A stretch of 64,000 nucleotides of DNA from JADGRB01 sp963835825 (GTDB lineage Bacteria; Myxococcota_A; Polyangia; Fen-1088), in assembly GCA_963835825.1 (NCBI GenBank), contig CAWIGZ010000014.1, forward strand, positions 215,188 through 279,187, given 5' to 3'. Position 1 is the first letter of the stretch. The number at the start of each line of letters is the position of its first letter. This document shows positions 33,053 to 43,010 of the stretch, piece after piece. The translations under genes and the position numbers were made by a program. The notes beneath the pieces are model-generated. The model saw only the letters and a program-made list of their open reading frames with translations. It did no database searches and was not told the origin of the DNA.

Positions 33053-34617
33053 GGTGTGGGTCTGACATTGACGGAGTTTCTCGGGGAAATCACGCTCGCC
33101 GAGATGTTATCGAAACGACGTCATTCAGGAGGGTGATCTCGGCGTGAAAGGTTGCGGCGAGCAAAGCCCACGCTTGATCGAAGCGCTCACTTTGCGCCCA
33201 GCCGCGCAGATTCAGGATCGCTTGCCCACCTTCGTGGCCCCAGCGCATCCCGCTCTGCTTGAGACGCTGGGTGACGAGTGTCTTGCACGCGGCCTCGATG
33301 ACGCAGGTACCGATCGGCAGCCCTTGCGCCTTCATCTCGGCGTATCGCATGTGGGGTCGGCGTTTGCGAAAGTAAGCCAGCTCCGTCGCGATGCGCTTGT
33401 TCCGTGGGTGCTTGTCGCGAAGGTGAACCAGCGACCGGATCACCGTGCCGTCGCCGTTTTCCTGCTCCAGCAGGACGTGGCGGAGGTCGTTGAAGCGCCT
33501 CCGGGCTTCGACGGTTCCGTCGCCGTATGCGGCGGCCACCGCGGCATTCAGGTGCTCGGCCGCGTGGAAGAAATCGACGACCTCGTCGCCCGCGGGCAGC
33601 TCGCTGTGCAGGAAGCTCCAGTTATCGTTTGCGCCATCCGCCGCCTTGACCAGCCGCAGGTCGGGGCGCTTCGCCAAGGCGACGTCCAGCTCCGCCTTCA
33701 GCGCCTCCTTGAGCGACGCTTTGTGGGGCTCGGGCATGCGCGCCATCCGCACGGCGGCGAGGCACTTGCCTTCCTTGTCGCAGAAGGAGAGCGTCGCGCA
33801 GCCCACCTCCCGGTACCCTGCCGGACCCTTGGCGATCTGACCTCGCGCCGCCGTCTCGGCGCGTTTCTCCGCGGCGCCGCCATCTTTCATCGGCGCCAGC
33901 ACGCCGTCCAGGCTCGCCATCACCGTGACGGCCTCGTCGGGTACCGTCATCGCGTCGCGCAGCGTCGTCTCGAAACCCTTTCGGTCGTCGTTCCACCGCT
34001 CAGCGAGCAGCTTCGGCAGCCGATCCAAGCTGCTCTTCGACGGCGTCATGTTGCCCACCCGCGCGAACAGCTCCTCGGCCGTCTGCGGGCTCATCTGCGA
34101 CACCACCCAGGCCGCCTGCCGCGCCGCCATCGGCGTCCAGAACCCACCCACGATCCCCGTCTTCAACTCCATCGGGACCAGCGCGCGCTCCCCATCGTCC
34201 GTCCGGTCCTTGTACAGCGTCCGCTCGACCCGCACCGGCCCGGCCGCCGTCATGTACGTCTCTTCGCCGCGCAGCACCCGTCGGTACGCTGTCCCTTCGA
34301 CCATGATGCCGTCGGCATCGACGTCAGCTCGTCCCAGATCCTCGGCCAAAAGCTCGCGCTCGACCTCCTGCAGTTGCCGGTGCAACCGCTCCTCGAACGA
34401 CTGGAAGCTCTCCTTCGATTGCCGCCGGCGCATCCCCTCATCCTCAAGGATCGCCCGCAACTTCGCTACGGACAAAAGCTCCGCATGCTTGCTCGACTTC
34501 GCTCCCATTCCACGGATCACGCTGAGGTTCGTCATGCCCCTTCAATTGCGTTCGTTCTCCCGCAATTCCCGGCGCTCACGAATTCCGCTGTTCCGGCGTC
34601 AGTGCCGGATCTACACC
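33053..34617 (-). mobile_element. ISKra4-type insertion sequence
   Basis: About 1.56 kb with imperfect terminal inverted repeats. GTGTGGGTCTGACATTGACG at 33054-33073 matches 15 of 20 positions of the complement of 34616-34597. One transposase gene fills it. I could not see a target-site duplication. Confidence 0.65.
33090..34535 (-). CDS. ISKra4 family transposase
   Basis: The 481-residue protein starts MTNLSVIRGMGAKSSKHAEL and contains GTAYRRVLRGEETYMTAAGP, PVRVERTLYKDR, MASLDGVLAPMKDGG (first catalytic Asp region), DFFHAAEHLNAAVAAAYGDG (second), and GTCVIEAACKTLVTQRLKQS with GMRW, which holds the Glu. That order is typical of ISKra4 transposases. It is full length and in frame, so the element may still be able to move. 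GC content and codon use match the chromosome, so recent arrival from a low-GC source is unlikely. Confidence 0.85.
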   Translation of the reverse strand: MTNLSVIRGMGAKSSKHAELLSVAKLRAILEDEGMRRRQSKESFQSFEERLHRQLQEVERELLAEDLGRADVDADGIMVEGTAYRRVLRGEETYMTAAGPVRVERTLYKDRTDDGERALVPMELKTGIVGGFWTPMAARQAAWVVSQMSPQTAEELFARVGNMTPSKSSLDRLPKLLAERWNDDRKGFETTLRDAMTVPDEAVTVMASLDGVLAPMKDGGAAEKRAETAARGQIAKGPAGYREVGCATLSFCDKEGKCLAAVRMARMPEPHKASLKEALKAELDVALAKRPDLRLVKAADGANDNWSFLHSELPAGDEVVDFFHAAEHLNAAVAAAYGDGTVEARRRFNDLRHVLLEQENGDGTVIRSLVHLRDKHPRNKRIATELAYFRKRRPHMRYAEMKAQGLPIGTCVIEAACKTLVTQRLKQSGMRWGHEGGQAILNLRGWAQSERFDQAWALLAATFHAEITLLNDVVSITSRRA

Positions 34618-34894
34618 CTGAAAACAGGGCGTCTTGGCGGGGCGAGAAGGGCGGGCAGTCGACAGAATCGGTCATCTCGGCCATTGTCGCGGCGTGACTT
34701 CTGGCCTTATACGCCCTGCACTCAGGCGGCGCTCGGGCATCCGTCTGCCTTCGTGGCGCTGCCAGTCCGCCCGGTCGTGCGCAGTCCCCGAGCAATCCCG
34801 CGCGGTCGACCAGCTCTCTCCTCTCGCGGACCGCCCTTCTTCACAAACTACCGTCGGTCTGGGTTCTGCACTTGGGTTCTTCTGCACGTTTGGC

Positions 34895-35137
34895 TCATGA
34901 GGCCAAGTGCTTTAGGAACGTGACCACTTCGTCGGAATCCCAGCGCGCTGCACCGAGTTGCTTGAAGCAGACGTTTCCTCCTCTATCTATGACGAAGGTC
35001 GCAGGTAACGACGACGTTTCAAACGGCTCTGGGATGCTTCCGCTAGTGGAGTAGATTGGCAGACGAAGCCCCCTCCTCGTTATTAGGCGCGTAACGTTCT
35101 CTAGGGGCTCTGAGGTGACGCAAGCGAACTCGACCTC
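34895..35137 (-). pseudogene. 3' fragment of a TlpA-like thioredoxin-fold protein
   Basis: An 80-codon frame with no start codon reads VEFACVTSEPLENVTRLI, LRLPIYSTSGSIPEPFE, LPATFVIDRGGNVCFKQLG and ARWDSDEVVTFLKHL. This is the C-terminal half of TlpA/redoxin proteins, including the cis-Pro region (LPATFV). The CxxC active site would be upstream and is lost at a junction of GC-rich sequence near 35140. Confidence 0.65.
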
Positions 35138-35322
35138 CCGGCAGGGCCCGCAGGGCCCGGGAAAAGCGGGGGGGAGAAGTTGACGGAGCGCCCCATTATC
35201 AGACGATACCCCGTTATTCTACCTATCCTCAGGGAGCCGTGGCGACGCTCGCGGCATACGCCACAGATTCGAGAAAACGTCAGCGATGCAGGGATGCGGG
35301 ACTGCGGTACTTCATCTGCAAT

Positions 35323-35426
35323 CACAGCTTCCGAGCGACAGGGCCACGATCGCGCTCGAAAACGGCGCGCGCCTCGAAGACGTCCAAAAGCTGCTCGGCC
35401 AGTCGCGTCCTTGGGTAGATGACTGA
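35323..35426 (+). pseudogene. 3' relic of a tyrosine recombinase gene
   Basis: HSFRATG in one frame continues as TIALENGARLEDVQKLLGQS after a missing base near 35345. This is the HxxR...GH block of phage-type integrases, ending RPWVDD-stop. The Tyr nucleophile segment is not visible. It is clearly decayed. Confidence 0.6.
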
Positions 35427-35569
35427 TGCGAGTAGTGCAGAACGGATCAGACCCACCGTTTCGATATCGCGACGTTCTCGTGCAGCATCGTGATCGCGCT
35501 CACGCGCGCTCGATCTCCCTGGAGGAAAGCGGATTGCGAAGATTCGAGGTCGAGCGGAAACAATGTCAG

Positions 35570-36144
35570 ATGCGGCGACTTGTGCTCGCGGCTCTTATTC
35601 GTCGGGTTCATTTCGGCGAAGCGCACGGGGCGACGGAGCTTCCTTTGGTCGCCGATACTTTCAGGTTCGATCGACCGGGCGCCTTCACTGTCGAGGCGGT
35701 CTCCTGCTGGCGCTTCCGACCGCCCTCGGCCCCGGCCTCTCGACCGGATTCGGGTTAGGCGTCACGCGTGGTCGCTTGATCGCTTGGGGGGCGCGTGCTT
35801 CCTGGTCCACGGCGACCGAGTCGTCGATCCCCTGGACTGTCAGCCAATCAGATCTCCGTCTGAGGCTGGACGGCGTGCTCCAGCATCCACTCGGGCGCGC
35901 AAGGGTGGGCCTCCGACTGAGCCTTGGACCGACCATCGTCCACGAGACTCGTCTTCGAAATGGCGGAACGCTCGAAACCTCCGCGTTTTCGACTTTGCCG
36001 GCCGGTGAGGTCGAGGCCTTCGTGGCGGTGCATCTCTTCGGCCCATGGCTATTCAACGTGAGCGGCGGGCCAAGCGCCGCTGTCGAGAGTGGAACCCTGC
36101 GTGGCGGCTGGGTCACCCTCATCGGCGCGGGGTGGCAGCCGTGA
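35570..36144 (+). CDS. Outer-membrane barrel-like protein of the TonB cluster, frameshifted
   Basis: The C-terminal 150 codons are strongly protein-like: LLLALPTALGPGLSTGFGLG, WGARASWSTATESSIPWTV, VGLRLSLGPTIVHETRLRNG, EAFVAVHLFGPWLFNVSGGP, and end GGWVTLIGAGWQP, the pattern of a small beta-barrel. A signal-peptide-like start (MRRLVLAALI at 35570) is in a different frame, and the shift lies between about 35600 and 35690. The stop overlaps the GTG of the next gene, so it leads the operon. It is exported to the outer membrane; a role in TonB-dependent uptake is inferred only from context. Confidence 0.55.
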
Positions 36145-37238
36145 AGCGCTTCCTCTTTTTGGGCCTCGCCGTCATGGGGGCGGCCGCCTGCGACAGCCTG
36201 CAGGGCCTCGGGGGGCCGGCGCCGCCGCTGGCGACGTTCCAGATCGAGGCGACCGGGGACCTCGGATCGTCGCAACCGCCCGTCGTCTCTCTGCAGGTCG
36301 CGCTGGTCTGGGGCGCTCAGTGGCTCACCGAGCCTTTCTGCATTCTTCCGCCGGATTCGGCCAGTGTTCCGCCGGATCCGGCCAGCGTCGCCACGGTCAT
36401 CGCCGCGGGCTGCCGCGATCCGTTCGGGTTCGTTCCAAGCCTGGTGGGCGCCAGCGTTCCGGTGACGCTCGGGACGCCCGCCCAATTGCCGGTCTTCGAC
36501 CAGCCACCGACCGGTGTGTTGGTCGGCGACGCGAGCTCGCGGATCGGTTACGCGAGCCTCGTCCTGTATGACGACCGGGACGGCAGCGGCACGCTCGATT
36601 TCTCCGAATCGCACCCGACCCCGTCCGGCGGTGACGGCGGCCCCGGCCAGCAGGACCAGTCGGACTCGCGCGACGTCGTCTATGGCGCGAGCTTCCTGAC
36701 GATGACGGCGCCCGACCAGCGGGTTTCGTTTCTCGATGGAACGTTCAACCAAATGGCCGCCTTTTACCCGCGCCAGGGCTGCGCCGATCCGCCGCCCCAG
36801 TTCGGCGTGCTCGGCGCCTCCGGATTTTCAGCGGCCGCCGGCGTTCGCCTCTGCCGCCTCGGGCACCTTGCCGGCCGAGGATGATTTGGCCCAGTGCACC
36901 GGCACGGACCCGGTGCCACGCTGGTGACGATCGCGGCGCGATCGCCGGCGGACGTCGCGGAGGTCTCCTGCACCGAGCGGACGCTCGACGGAACGACGCG
37001 CTACCGCCAGCCGCCCACCGACACGCCGCTCAACGGCCGCGCTTACGCTTGTGTCCACCTCCCGTCCTTCGACGCCGGCGATCAGACGACTCTGATCCAG
37101 CTGGTCGTTTCGGGGCTGCCGACGGATCACTGCAAGGGGCTCACCCATTACACGCTCCGGGGGTGCCGCGAGGACGTCTCCTGCGCGGTGCCCGACTGGG
37201 ATTTCACCGCGAATCCTCCCGCCTGGTGGCCGTGCTGA
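36141..37238 (+). CDS. Lipoprotein of the TonB cluster (two compensating frameshifts)
   Basis: GTG 36141 starts VKRFLFLGLAVMGAAACDSL, a lipobox at AAAC. The protein of about 365 residues has a Ca-binding-like loop DDRDGSGTLDFSESHP and ends FTANPPAWWPC. Between about 36838 and 36912 the sensible reading, ASGTLPAEDDLAQCTGTD, lies one frame over, and then the original frame resumes (ATLVTIAARSPADV). Two opposite single-base indels explain this. It overlaps both neighbours by 3-7 bases. I do not recognise a family. Its position suggests a surface partner of the receptor. Confidence 0.6.
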
Positions 37239-38044
37239 AACTGAGGCGCTGGGCGATACGCAGAACCACATTCGTGATCGCGCTGGCGCTCGCCGGTCAG
37301 GCGCGCGCAGCTTCGCCGACGGACGTTCCGACGTCGCAGCCGACGCCTCCCGACGTTCGCGGCGCGATCGTCCCCGCAGCTGCGCCGCCGCCCGTCACGG
37401 TCGCCGAGAATGAACCCGAGCCCAAGCTGTCGCTGGCGACGGAGGCCGATCGGGACGCCTGGCGCCGACCCGGCTTTCGGATGGGCCTCGGCGTCTCGTA
37501 CGGCGATCTGGTGGGCCTCGAGGGAGCGCCGAGCGGGCGGTTGCTGGGATTCCTGTTGCGGCTGGGCATTCGCCTCGACCCGGACTGGTCGCTGCTGGCG
37601 TCGTTGCAATACGCGCGGGCGTCGACGGCCGGCGGCCTCGACGGCCTTCGCTTCTCCGGCACGCTCGATCCGACCTGGCACGTGACGTCGCATCTGTCGC
37701 TGGCGGTCGGCCTGGGGTTCGGCGGCATCGTCGAAGGGAGCACCAGCCGGCCAGAGATCACGCCGCTGCCCGGATCACTCATGAGCTCCTACACCTTTCC
37801 GGGCGCCAGCCCGCCGCTCCCGAGCTGCAGCGGCGTCGGCGTGGCGACGCTGGCGCGCGCCGAGTGGACGATCGTGCTCGGCCCGCGCTCGGCCACCAGC
37901 TTCGGGATCGAGGGGGTGGGCCAGTGGACCGGCTGCTCCGAAGACACTGGACATGCCCAACAGGACACCGGGCAAGCGATCGTGCGCCGGCAGTGGTGGC
38001 CCCACACCGGCGGGACCGTCCAGTGGGGGTTCACGTGGCGATGA
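37232..38044 (+). CDS. Exported protein of the TonB cluster, barrel-like
   Basis: The 270-residue product has a signal peptide (residues 1-25, IRRTTFVIALALAGQARAAS), a Pro-rich linker, and beta-rich sequence: GFRMGLGVSYGDLVGL, GFLLRLGIRLDPDWSLLASL, LSLAVGLGFGGIVEG, ending WPHTGGTVQWGFTWR. Alternating hydrophobic strands suggest an outer-membrane barrel of eight to ten strands. GTG 37232 overlaps the upstream stop; GTG 37226 is an alternative. Its stop overlaps the receptor's ATG. No named family is evident. Confidence 0.65.
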   Translation: MLKLRRWAIRRTTFVIALALAGQARAASPTDVPTSQPTPPDVRGAIVPAAAPPPVTVAENEPEPKLSLATEADRDAWRRPGFRMGLGVSYGDLVGLEGAPSGRLLGFLLRLGIRLDPDWSLLASLQYARASTAGGLDGLRFSGTLDPTWHVTSHLSLAVGLGFGGIVEGSTSRPEITPLPGSLMSSYTFPGASPPLPSCSGVGVATLARAEWTIVLGPRSATSFGIEGVGQWTGCSEDTGHAQQDTGQAIVRRQWWPHTGGTVQWGFTWR

Positions 38045-40724
38045 GATCGGCCGCGCTGGCTGCTTCGCTGCTCGCGGCGTCGCTCCTCGCCCCGGCGAGG
38101 GCAATTGGCGCGTCACCGGCCGATGCCGGCCCTGGCGTCGGCTCGCCCGACGCCGGCATAGCGGCTATGGACGCGGGCGCTGCTGCCGACGGGCCGCCAC
38201 ATCCTGACGCTTCCACGGGTGACGCGGCGCCGAGCTTCGAGCCTCCGCGTGCGCTCGGAGAAACCAACGTGGCATATCCGGTCGGTGCGCCGCTGCTAGC
38301 GGCTCCGGTGGTCGTGACCGTGAAGCTGCTCGTCGACACGGCTGGTGTCGTCCAGAAGGTCGAGGTTCGCACGCCCGCGCAGCCGATCTTCGACGATGCC
38401 GTCGTCGCCGCCGCGCGTGGGTTTCGGTTCGCGCCGGCGCGTTACGGCGGGTCGCCCGTGCCGGTCGAGATCACTTTCACGCACACCTTCTTGCCGCCGC
38501 CACCGCCGGCGCCCGCGCAGCCGGTCAACCAGGGCCCGGCCCGCACCGCCGTCCTGCGCGGAAAGCTGGTCGAGCTCGGCACGCGCGCGCCGGTCACCGA
38601 TGCGACCGTCGTGGCTGTGGTCGGCGATCGGCGATATTCCGTCGATGCCGACCGGCGCGGGCGGTTTCGGCTGCCGCTGCCGCCGGGGGCGGCGCGGGTG
38701 TCGGTCTATGCGCCGAGCCACAACCCGTTCCTGCAGCAGGAGACCTTGGCGGCCGGGCAGGAGGTGGCGGTCAGCTACTTCGTCGAGCGCGATCGCTACG
38801 ACCCCTACGAGATCGTTGTGGTCGGCGAGCAGCACCGCGAAGAGGTCTCGCGCATCACGCTGCGCGGTCGCGAGCTGCAACAGATCCCCGGCACCTTCGG
38901 GGATCCGTTCCGGGTGATCCAGACCCTGCCGGGCGTAGCCTCGGTGGTCTCGTTGCTGCCGTTCCCGGTGGTGCGGGGCGCCAGCCCGGCTCGACCGGCT
39001 TTCTGCTCGACGGGACGACGATTCCGCTCCTCTATCACCTGCTGGTCGGGACCAGCGTCGTGCACCCCGAGTTCATCGACGAGATCCAATTCTACCCGGG
39101 CGGCGCGCCGGCGCCCTACGGCCAGTACACGGGCGGGATCATCGACGGGCGGACGGCGCGCGCCCGCCCGGACGAGCACCTCCTCGATTTCGACCTCAAC
39201 CTTCTGCAGTCGGGGGCCTTCGTTCGCGAGCCGATTCCGAAGCTGGGGGTCAGCTTCACTGCGGCGGCCCGCTACGGCTATCCGGGGTTCCTGCTCGGCC
39301 TGGCGACCAACCAGCTCTCGCTCTCCTACTGGGACTACCAGGTCCGCCTCGACGGGGGGAACGCGCGCAACGGTTGGACGGTGTTCGCTTACGGCGCCAA
39401 CGACGAGCTCGACACCCGGGCGGCGAACTCCCCGCCGGGCAGCCCCGCCCCGGCACTCACGCCGACGCTGATCCTGGGGTTCGATCGCCTCGACCTGCGC
39501 GATCACCGTACGAGCGGACGGTTCGATGAGACGGCGCGGGTGGTCCTCGGCTACGACCACACCTTCAGCTCGGGGACCGACTTCGAGATCTGGTCGGTCG
39601 AGCCGTCGCTCGCGCTTCGCTGGGTCCAGAGCCAGAAGCTGACGCTGGACGGCGGTCTTTGGGGCTCGGCGCGCGATATCGTGCAGGGATCTGGCGCCAA
39701 CGCGGCGGCGGGCTCGCTGGCGGCGATCACCAGCTCGCTCAACAAGTTTTACGTCGGGGCGGCCTACCTCGAGGCGCTCTGGCGGCCGACCCCGCGGCTG
39801 TTCATCCGTCCCGGGATCCGCGGCGACCTCTACAACGACGGGACAACCACCGCTTCGTCGGCCGATCCGCGCCTCACCGTTCGCTTTCGTCTGTTCGATC
39901 GCGATTTGCCCGACGTTCCGGCGGGGAGCGACGACAGCGCCGTGTGGCTCAAGGGGAGCGCCGGCATCTACCACCAGCCGCCGCGCTTCGTTCTGCCGTT
40001 GCCTGGGCTCGACATGTTGCCGCTCAGGTACGGAATCTTGCAGTCGTACCAGACCAGCCTTGGCGCCGAGATTCCGCTGGAGAACCGCTTCCAGTTCTCC
40101 GTCGACGGCTACTTCAACTACATGGACCCGACGATCTTCGACCTGGCGGTGAACGCGACGTCGGTGGGGACGCCGGCCAACACGACGCTGCTCCCGATCG
40201 TCGAACCCTATGCAGACCATGGACGCTGCAGCAGATCATCGATCGCCTGACCCACCCGGAGCTGGGCCGCGCCTACGGGCTCGAGTTTCTGCTGCGCCGC
40301 CAGTCGAAGTCGGGGATCTACGGCTGGATCTCGTACACGCATCTCGCGATCGGAGCGGCAGCAGGGATTGCAGTGGGTTCCGTACGACTTCGATCGCTCG
40401 CAGCTTCTGAACCTGGTGGTGGGGATACCGCTGCCGCGCAACTGGGATCTCGGCCTGCGCGGCCAGTACCAGAGCGGCCGTCCGACGACCGTTACGCCGA
40501 CGACCCCGGCGACGCCAGCGAACCCGATGCCCGGATACAACGCTGGGCGGAACGACGGCTACTGGCGCATCGACCTTCGCGTCGACAAACGGGCCGTGTG
40601 GAAGAAGTGGCTGCTCGATTTCTACGTCGACATCACCAACGTCGCTCTTTTTCCCGAGGAGATCGAGCCAGGGACGGTGATCCGATACGTCCTGCCGACC
40701 GTAGGGCTGAGAGCGAGATTATGA
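38041..40724 (+). CDS. TonB-dependent receptor with N-terminal TonB-like domain, frameshifted
   Basis: The signal peptide (MRSAALAASLLAASLLAPAR) is followed by an Ala/Pro linker and a TonB C-terminal-like domain (residues 90-160: VVTVKLLVDTAGVVQKVEV, FDDAVVAAARGFRFAPARY). A carboxypeptidase-regulatory-like domain comes next (VLRGKLVELGTRAPVTDATV), then the plug (RELQQIPGTFGDPFRVIQTL, EFIDEIQFYPGGAPAPYGQY) and a long barrel (GLRGQYQSGRPTTVTP, WLLDFYVDITNVAL). Single-base shifts occur near 38983 (a missing G), 40205 and 40360. The product would be about 893 residues. It imports a ligand across the outer membrane with ExbBD-TonB energy. The ligand is not known. Confidence 0.75.
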
Positions 40725-40737
40725 CCAGGGAGAAGCC

Positions 40738-41407
40738 ATGAACAACGGAAGCGACATCGGCAGCCATCTGCTCGACCTCATGCTGCGGGCGGGATCGAGC
40801 TGGATCCTCTACCTCCTCTTGGGCCTGAGCCTGGCGGCGGTGACCATCATGCTCGATCGAATCTGGTTCTACCTGCAGGAGCGCCCGCCGAGAGAACGGT
40901 TGGCCGCTGCGGTGGCCGAGCTGCGGCAGGGGCGGGGCCGCCGCGGCGCTTGCGAAGCTGAGTGGCGCGCGTTCGATGGAGGCGGCGGTGGCGCGGGCCT
41001 GCTTCAGTCACGCGGACGACGGCGTCGCGGCTGTCGAAGAGCGAAAGGCGGGCGCCATCGAGCAGGAGAGGGGCCGCTACGAGCGCCGGCTGGCGTTCCT
41101 CGGGACGCTTGGCAACAACGCGCCGTTCATCGGTCTGTTCGGAACCGTCCTCGGCATCATCAGGGCCTTTCACGATCTGGCCGGGAACTCGCTACAGGGC
41201 ACCCAGGCCGTCATGTCCGGCATCGCCGAGGCGCTGGTCGCCACCGGCGTCGGGCTCCTCGTGGCTTTGCCGGCGGTGGCCGCCTACAACATCTTCACCC
41301 GGCAGGTCGAGCGAGCCGCCTCGGCCTCCGAGGTGCTGGCGCACGAGATCCTGGCACTGCTCAAGGCCGCGCCGGCGCGCGGCGGCGCGGCGGCGGAGAA
41401 GATCTGA
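40738..41407 (+). CDS. exbB: ExbB/TolQ-like proton channel protein, frameshifted near 40935
   Basis: The start at ATG 40738 has GGGAGAAGCC upstream and gives one N-terminal membrane segment (SSWILYLLLGLSLAAVTIML). The rest lies in another frame and has the ExbB/MotA core: LGTLGNNAPFIGLFGTVLGI, IRAFHDLAG, MSGIAEALVATGVGLLVALP. The shift falls in a G-rich run around 40930-40945. ExbB forms the pentameric channel of the inner-membrane motor. It overlaps exbD by one base, so stoichiometric translation is expected if the frame is really intact. Confidence 0.8.
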
Positions 41408-41832
41408 TGGCATCGGCAGGCGGCAAGCGGGGGATCATCGCCGAGATCAACGTGACGCCGCTGGTCGACATCATGCTCGTCCTGCTGATCATCTTCATGC
41501 TCACCGCCAACCTCATAGCCAAGCAAGCGATCGAGGTGGAGCTTCCGCGCGCCAGCCAGAGCACCTCGCTCAACCCGACGACGCTGGCGATCACGCTCAC
41601 GCGCGACGGCAGTCTTTACCTCAACGGCAAGCCGACGACGGCGATGGCGCTCCGGGAGGCGGTGCAGGCCTCCGTGGCCAAGGACCCCAAGACGCAGGCC
41701 ATCATCTCGGGGGACAAGTCGGTCTCTCACGGTCGAGTCGTCTGGGTCCTCGACGTGGTGAAATCGCTTGGCGTGGCTTCATTCGCGATCCAGATCGATC
41801 CCAGCGCGATGACGGCACCCGGCAGCCAATGA
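41407..41832 (+). CDS. exbD: ExbD/TolR-like motor protein
   Basis: The 141-residue protein has the short cytoplasmic N-terminus and the transmembrane helix with the conserved Asp: EINVTPLVDIMLVLLIIFML. A periplasmic domain follows (AIEVELPRASQS, LYLNGKPTTAMALREAVQAS, HGRVVWVLDVVKSLGVASFA). All ExbD hallmarks are present and no frameshift is seen. It works with ExbB to use the proton gradient to power TonB. The start overlaps exbB's stop by one base, and its stop overlaps the tonB start as ATGA. Confidence 0.85.
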   Translation: MASAGGKRGIIAEINVTPLVDIMLVLLIIFMLTANLIAKQAIEVELPRASQSTSLNPTTLAITLTRDGSLYLNGKPTTAMALREAVQASVAKDPKTQAIISGDKSVSHGRVVWVLDVVKSLGVASFAIQIDPSAMTAPGSQ

Positions 41833-42584
41833 TTCGAGACAAGCGGCTGTTCATCTGCGCGGGCCTGTCGATCGTGGGCCACTTTGCGCTCGCCAATGGC
41901 CTCGGCGCACCTGCCGAAGCGGATCGACACGGCGAAGCGGATCATCTCGCTGCGGGTCGTGTCGCCTCCTCCGACCGTCGAACCGCCGCCGGAGCCGGCC
42001 TTGGCGCCCCAAGTCTCCGCACCGAAGCAGGTCACGCACGTCAGGTCCGCACGTGCGCGTCGGCGCCGCCTCCCACGGCCGATGTGCCTCGGCAAGAGGC
42101 GCCGCCCCCGGAGCGACCATCACTCGCGAATACCGGTCCGGCCGGGCCCGTCTTCGGCGTGACGATGGAGTCGACCTCGCAGGCCGGCAGCGGGCCATCG
42201 ATGCCCATCGGCAACAGTGGCGGCGCGGTTGCGGCGGGCGACGACGGGATCGGGCATGGCGGCGGTGCCAAGGGAGTGATGGCGCCACTGCCGGCCTATC
42301 AGGTCACGACCATGCCGCTGCCCCAGGGCCGGTGCGTCGGCAAGTACACCGATGATGCAAAGCGCGCCGCCATCGAGGGGACGGTGATTCTCGACCTGAC
42401 CGTCAGCGAGACCGGCCGCACCCGCGATATCCACGTGGTGAGCGGGCTCGAGCACGGGCTGACGGAGGCAGCCGTCGCCGCGATCAAGGAGTGCCGCTTC
42501 ACCCCTGGAGAGAAGGACGGGCTCCCCGTTCCCGTGCGCGTCCGCGGATTCAAAATCCGGTTTCTCATGCAAAACGACGATTAG
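41829..42584 (+). CDS. tonB: TonB-like energy transducer (two compensating frameshifts)
   Basis: A short N-terminal hydrophobic anchor (LFICAGLSIVGHFALA) is followed by a Pro-rich linker, best read between about 41900 and 42055 in the +1 frame (ISLRVVSPPPTVEPPPEPAL), and then the original frame resumes. The C-terminal domain is a clear TonB_C: GRCVGKYTDDAKRAAIEGTV, ILDLTVSETGRTRDIHVVSG, AIKECRFTPGEKDGLPVPVR. It spans the periplasm to energise the receptor encoded upstream. If the two indels are sequence errors, the 251-residue protein is normal. Confidence 0.75.
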   Translation: MIRDKRLFICAGLSIVGHFALANGLGAPAEADRHGEADHLAAGRVASSDRRTAAGAGLGAPSLRTEAGHARQVRTCASAPPPTADVPRQEAPPPERPSLANTGPAGPVFGVTMESTSQAGSGPSMPIGNSGGAVAAGDDGIGHGGGAKGVMAPLPAYQVTTMPLPQGRCVGKYTDDAKRAAIEGTVILDLTVSETGRTRDIHVVSGLEHGLTEAAVAAIKECRFTPGEKDGLPVPVRVRGFKIRFLMQNDD

Positions 42585-42866
42585 CTCGCCAGACACTCGA
42601 GCAAGCGCAGCGGGTCCTATTCGCACGCCGCACGCAATGGCGCCTGACGCACAGCTCCCCGATCCCATTGAGTCCGAGCGGATGGGTCTGACACCCCCCG
42701 GGGACCACGGTTGGTAGGGGCGACCTCATGCATTCGACTATTCGAGTGGCTCCTGTAGCGCCCGACCAAGGCCATTAGGGGCAGCCCGCATCATGTACTG
42801 GCCTGGGGGAGAAGGGGACTCAGGGCCGGACCCTGCCAGGCTGGGTGGCTGTGGTCAGATTTGGAA

Positions 42867-42887
42867 CTTTTGCGCGCTCCGCAAAAG
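42867..42887. terminator. Hairpin upstream of the VWA lipoprotein gene
   Basis: CTTTTGCG and CGCAAAAG are perfect 8-base arms with a 5-base loop, followed by ATTTCT. It could end transcription of the TonB operon, which stops 280 bases earlier, or regulate the gene at 43011. The T-run is short. Confidence 0.35.
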
Positions 42888-43010
42888 ATTTCTGACTGAT
42901 TCTTCTCAGCCCGGGCCACTTACCTTCTACGACGTGCAATGGGTTAGGCGCGTCTGCGCACGGAATCCGGTCGGACCGCTGGGGTCGCCTTCTTGAAAAG
43001 GATGAGAACA

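Noticed and set aside
33144..34697. Long plus-strand open frame opposite the ISKra4 transposase
   Set aside because: Composition is Arg/Leu/His-rich with no motif, and the transposase on the other strand is unambiguous.
38805..40220. Minus-strand open frame of 471 codons
   Set aside because: It is antisense to the TonB receptor, which has plug and barrel motifs on the plus strand.
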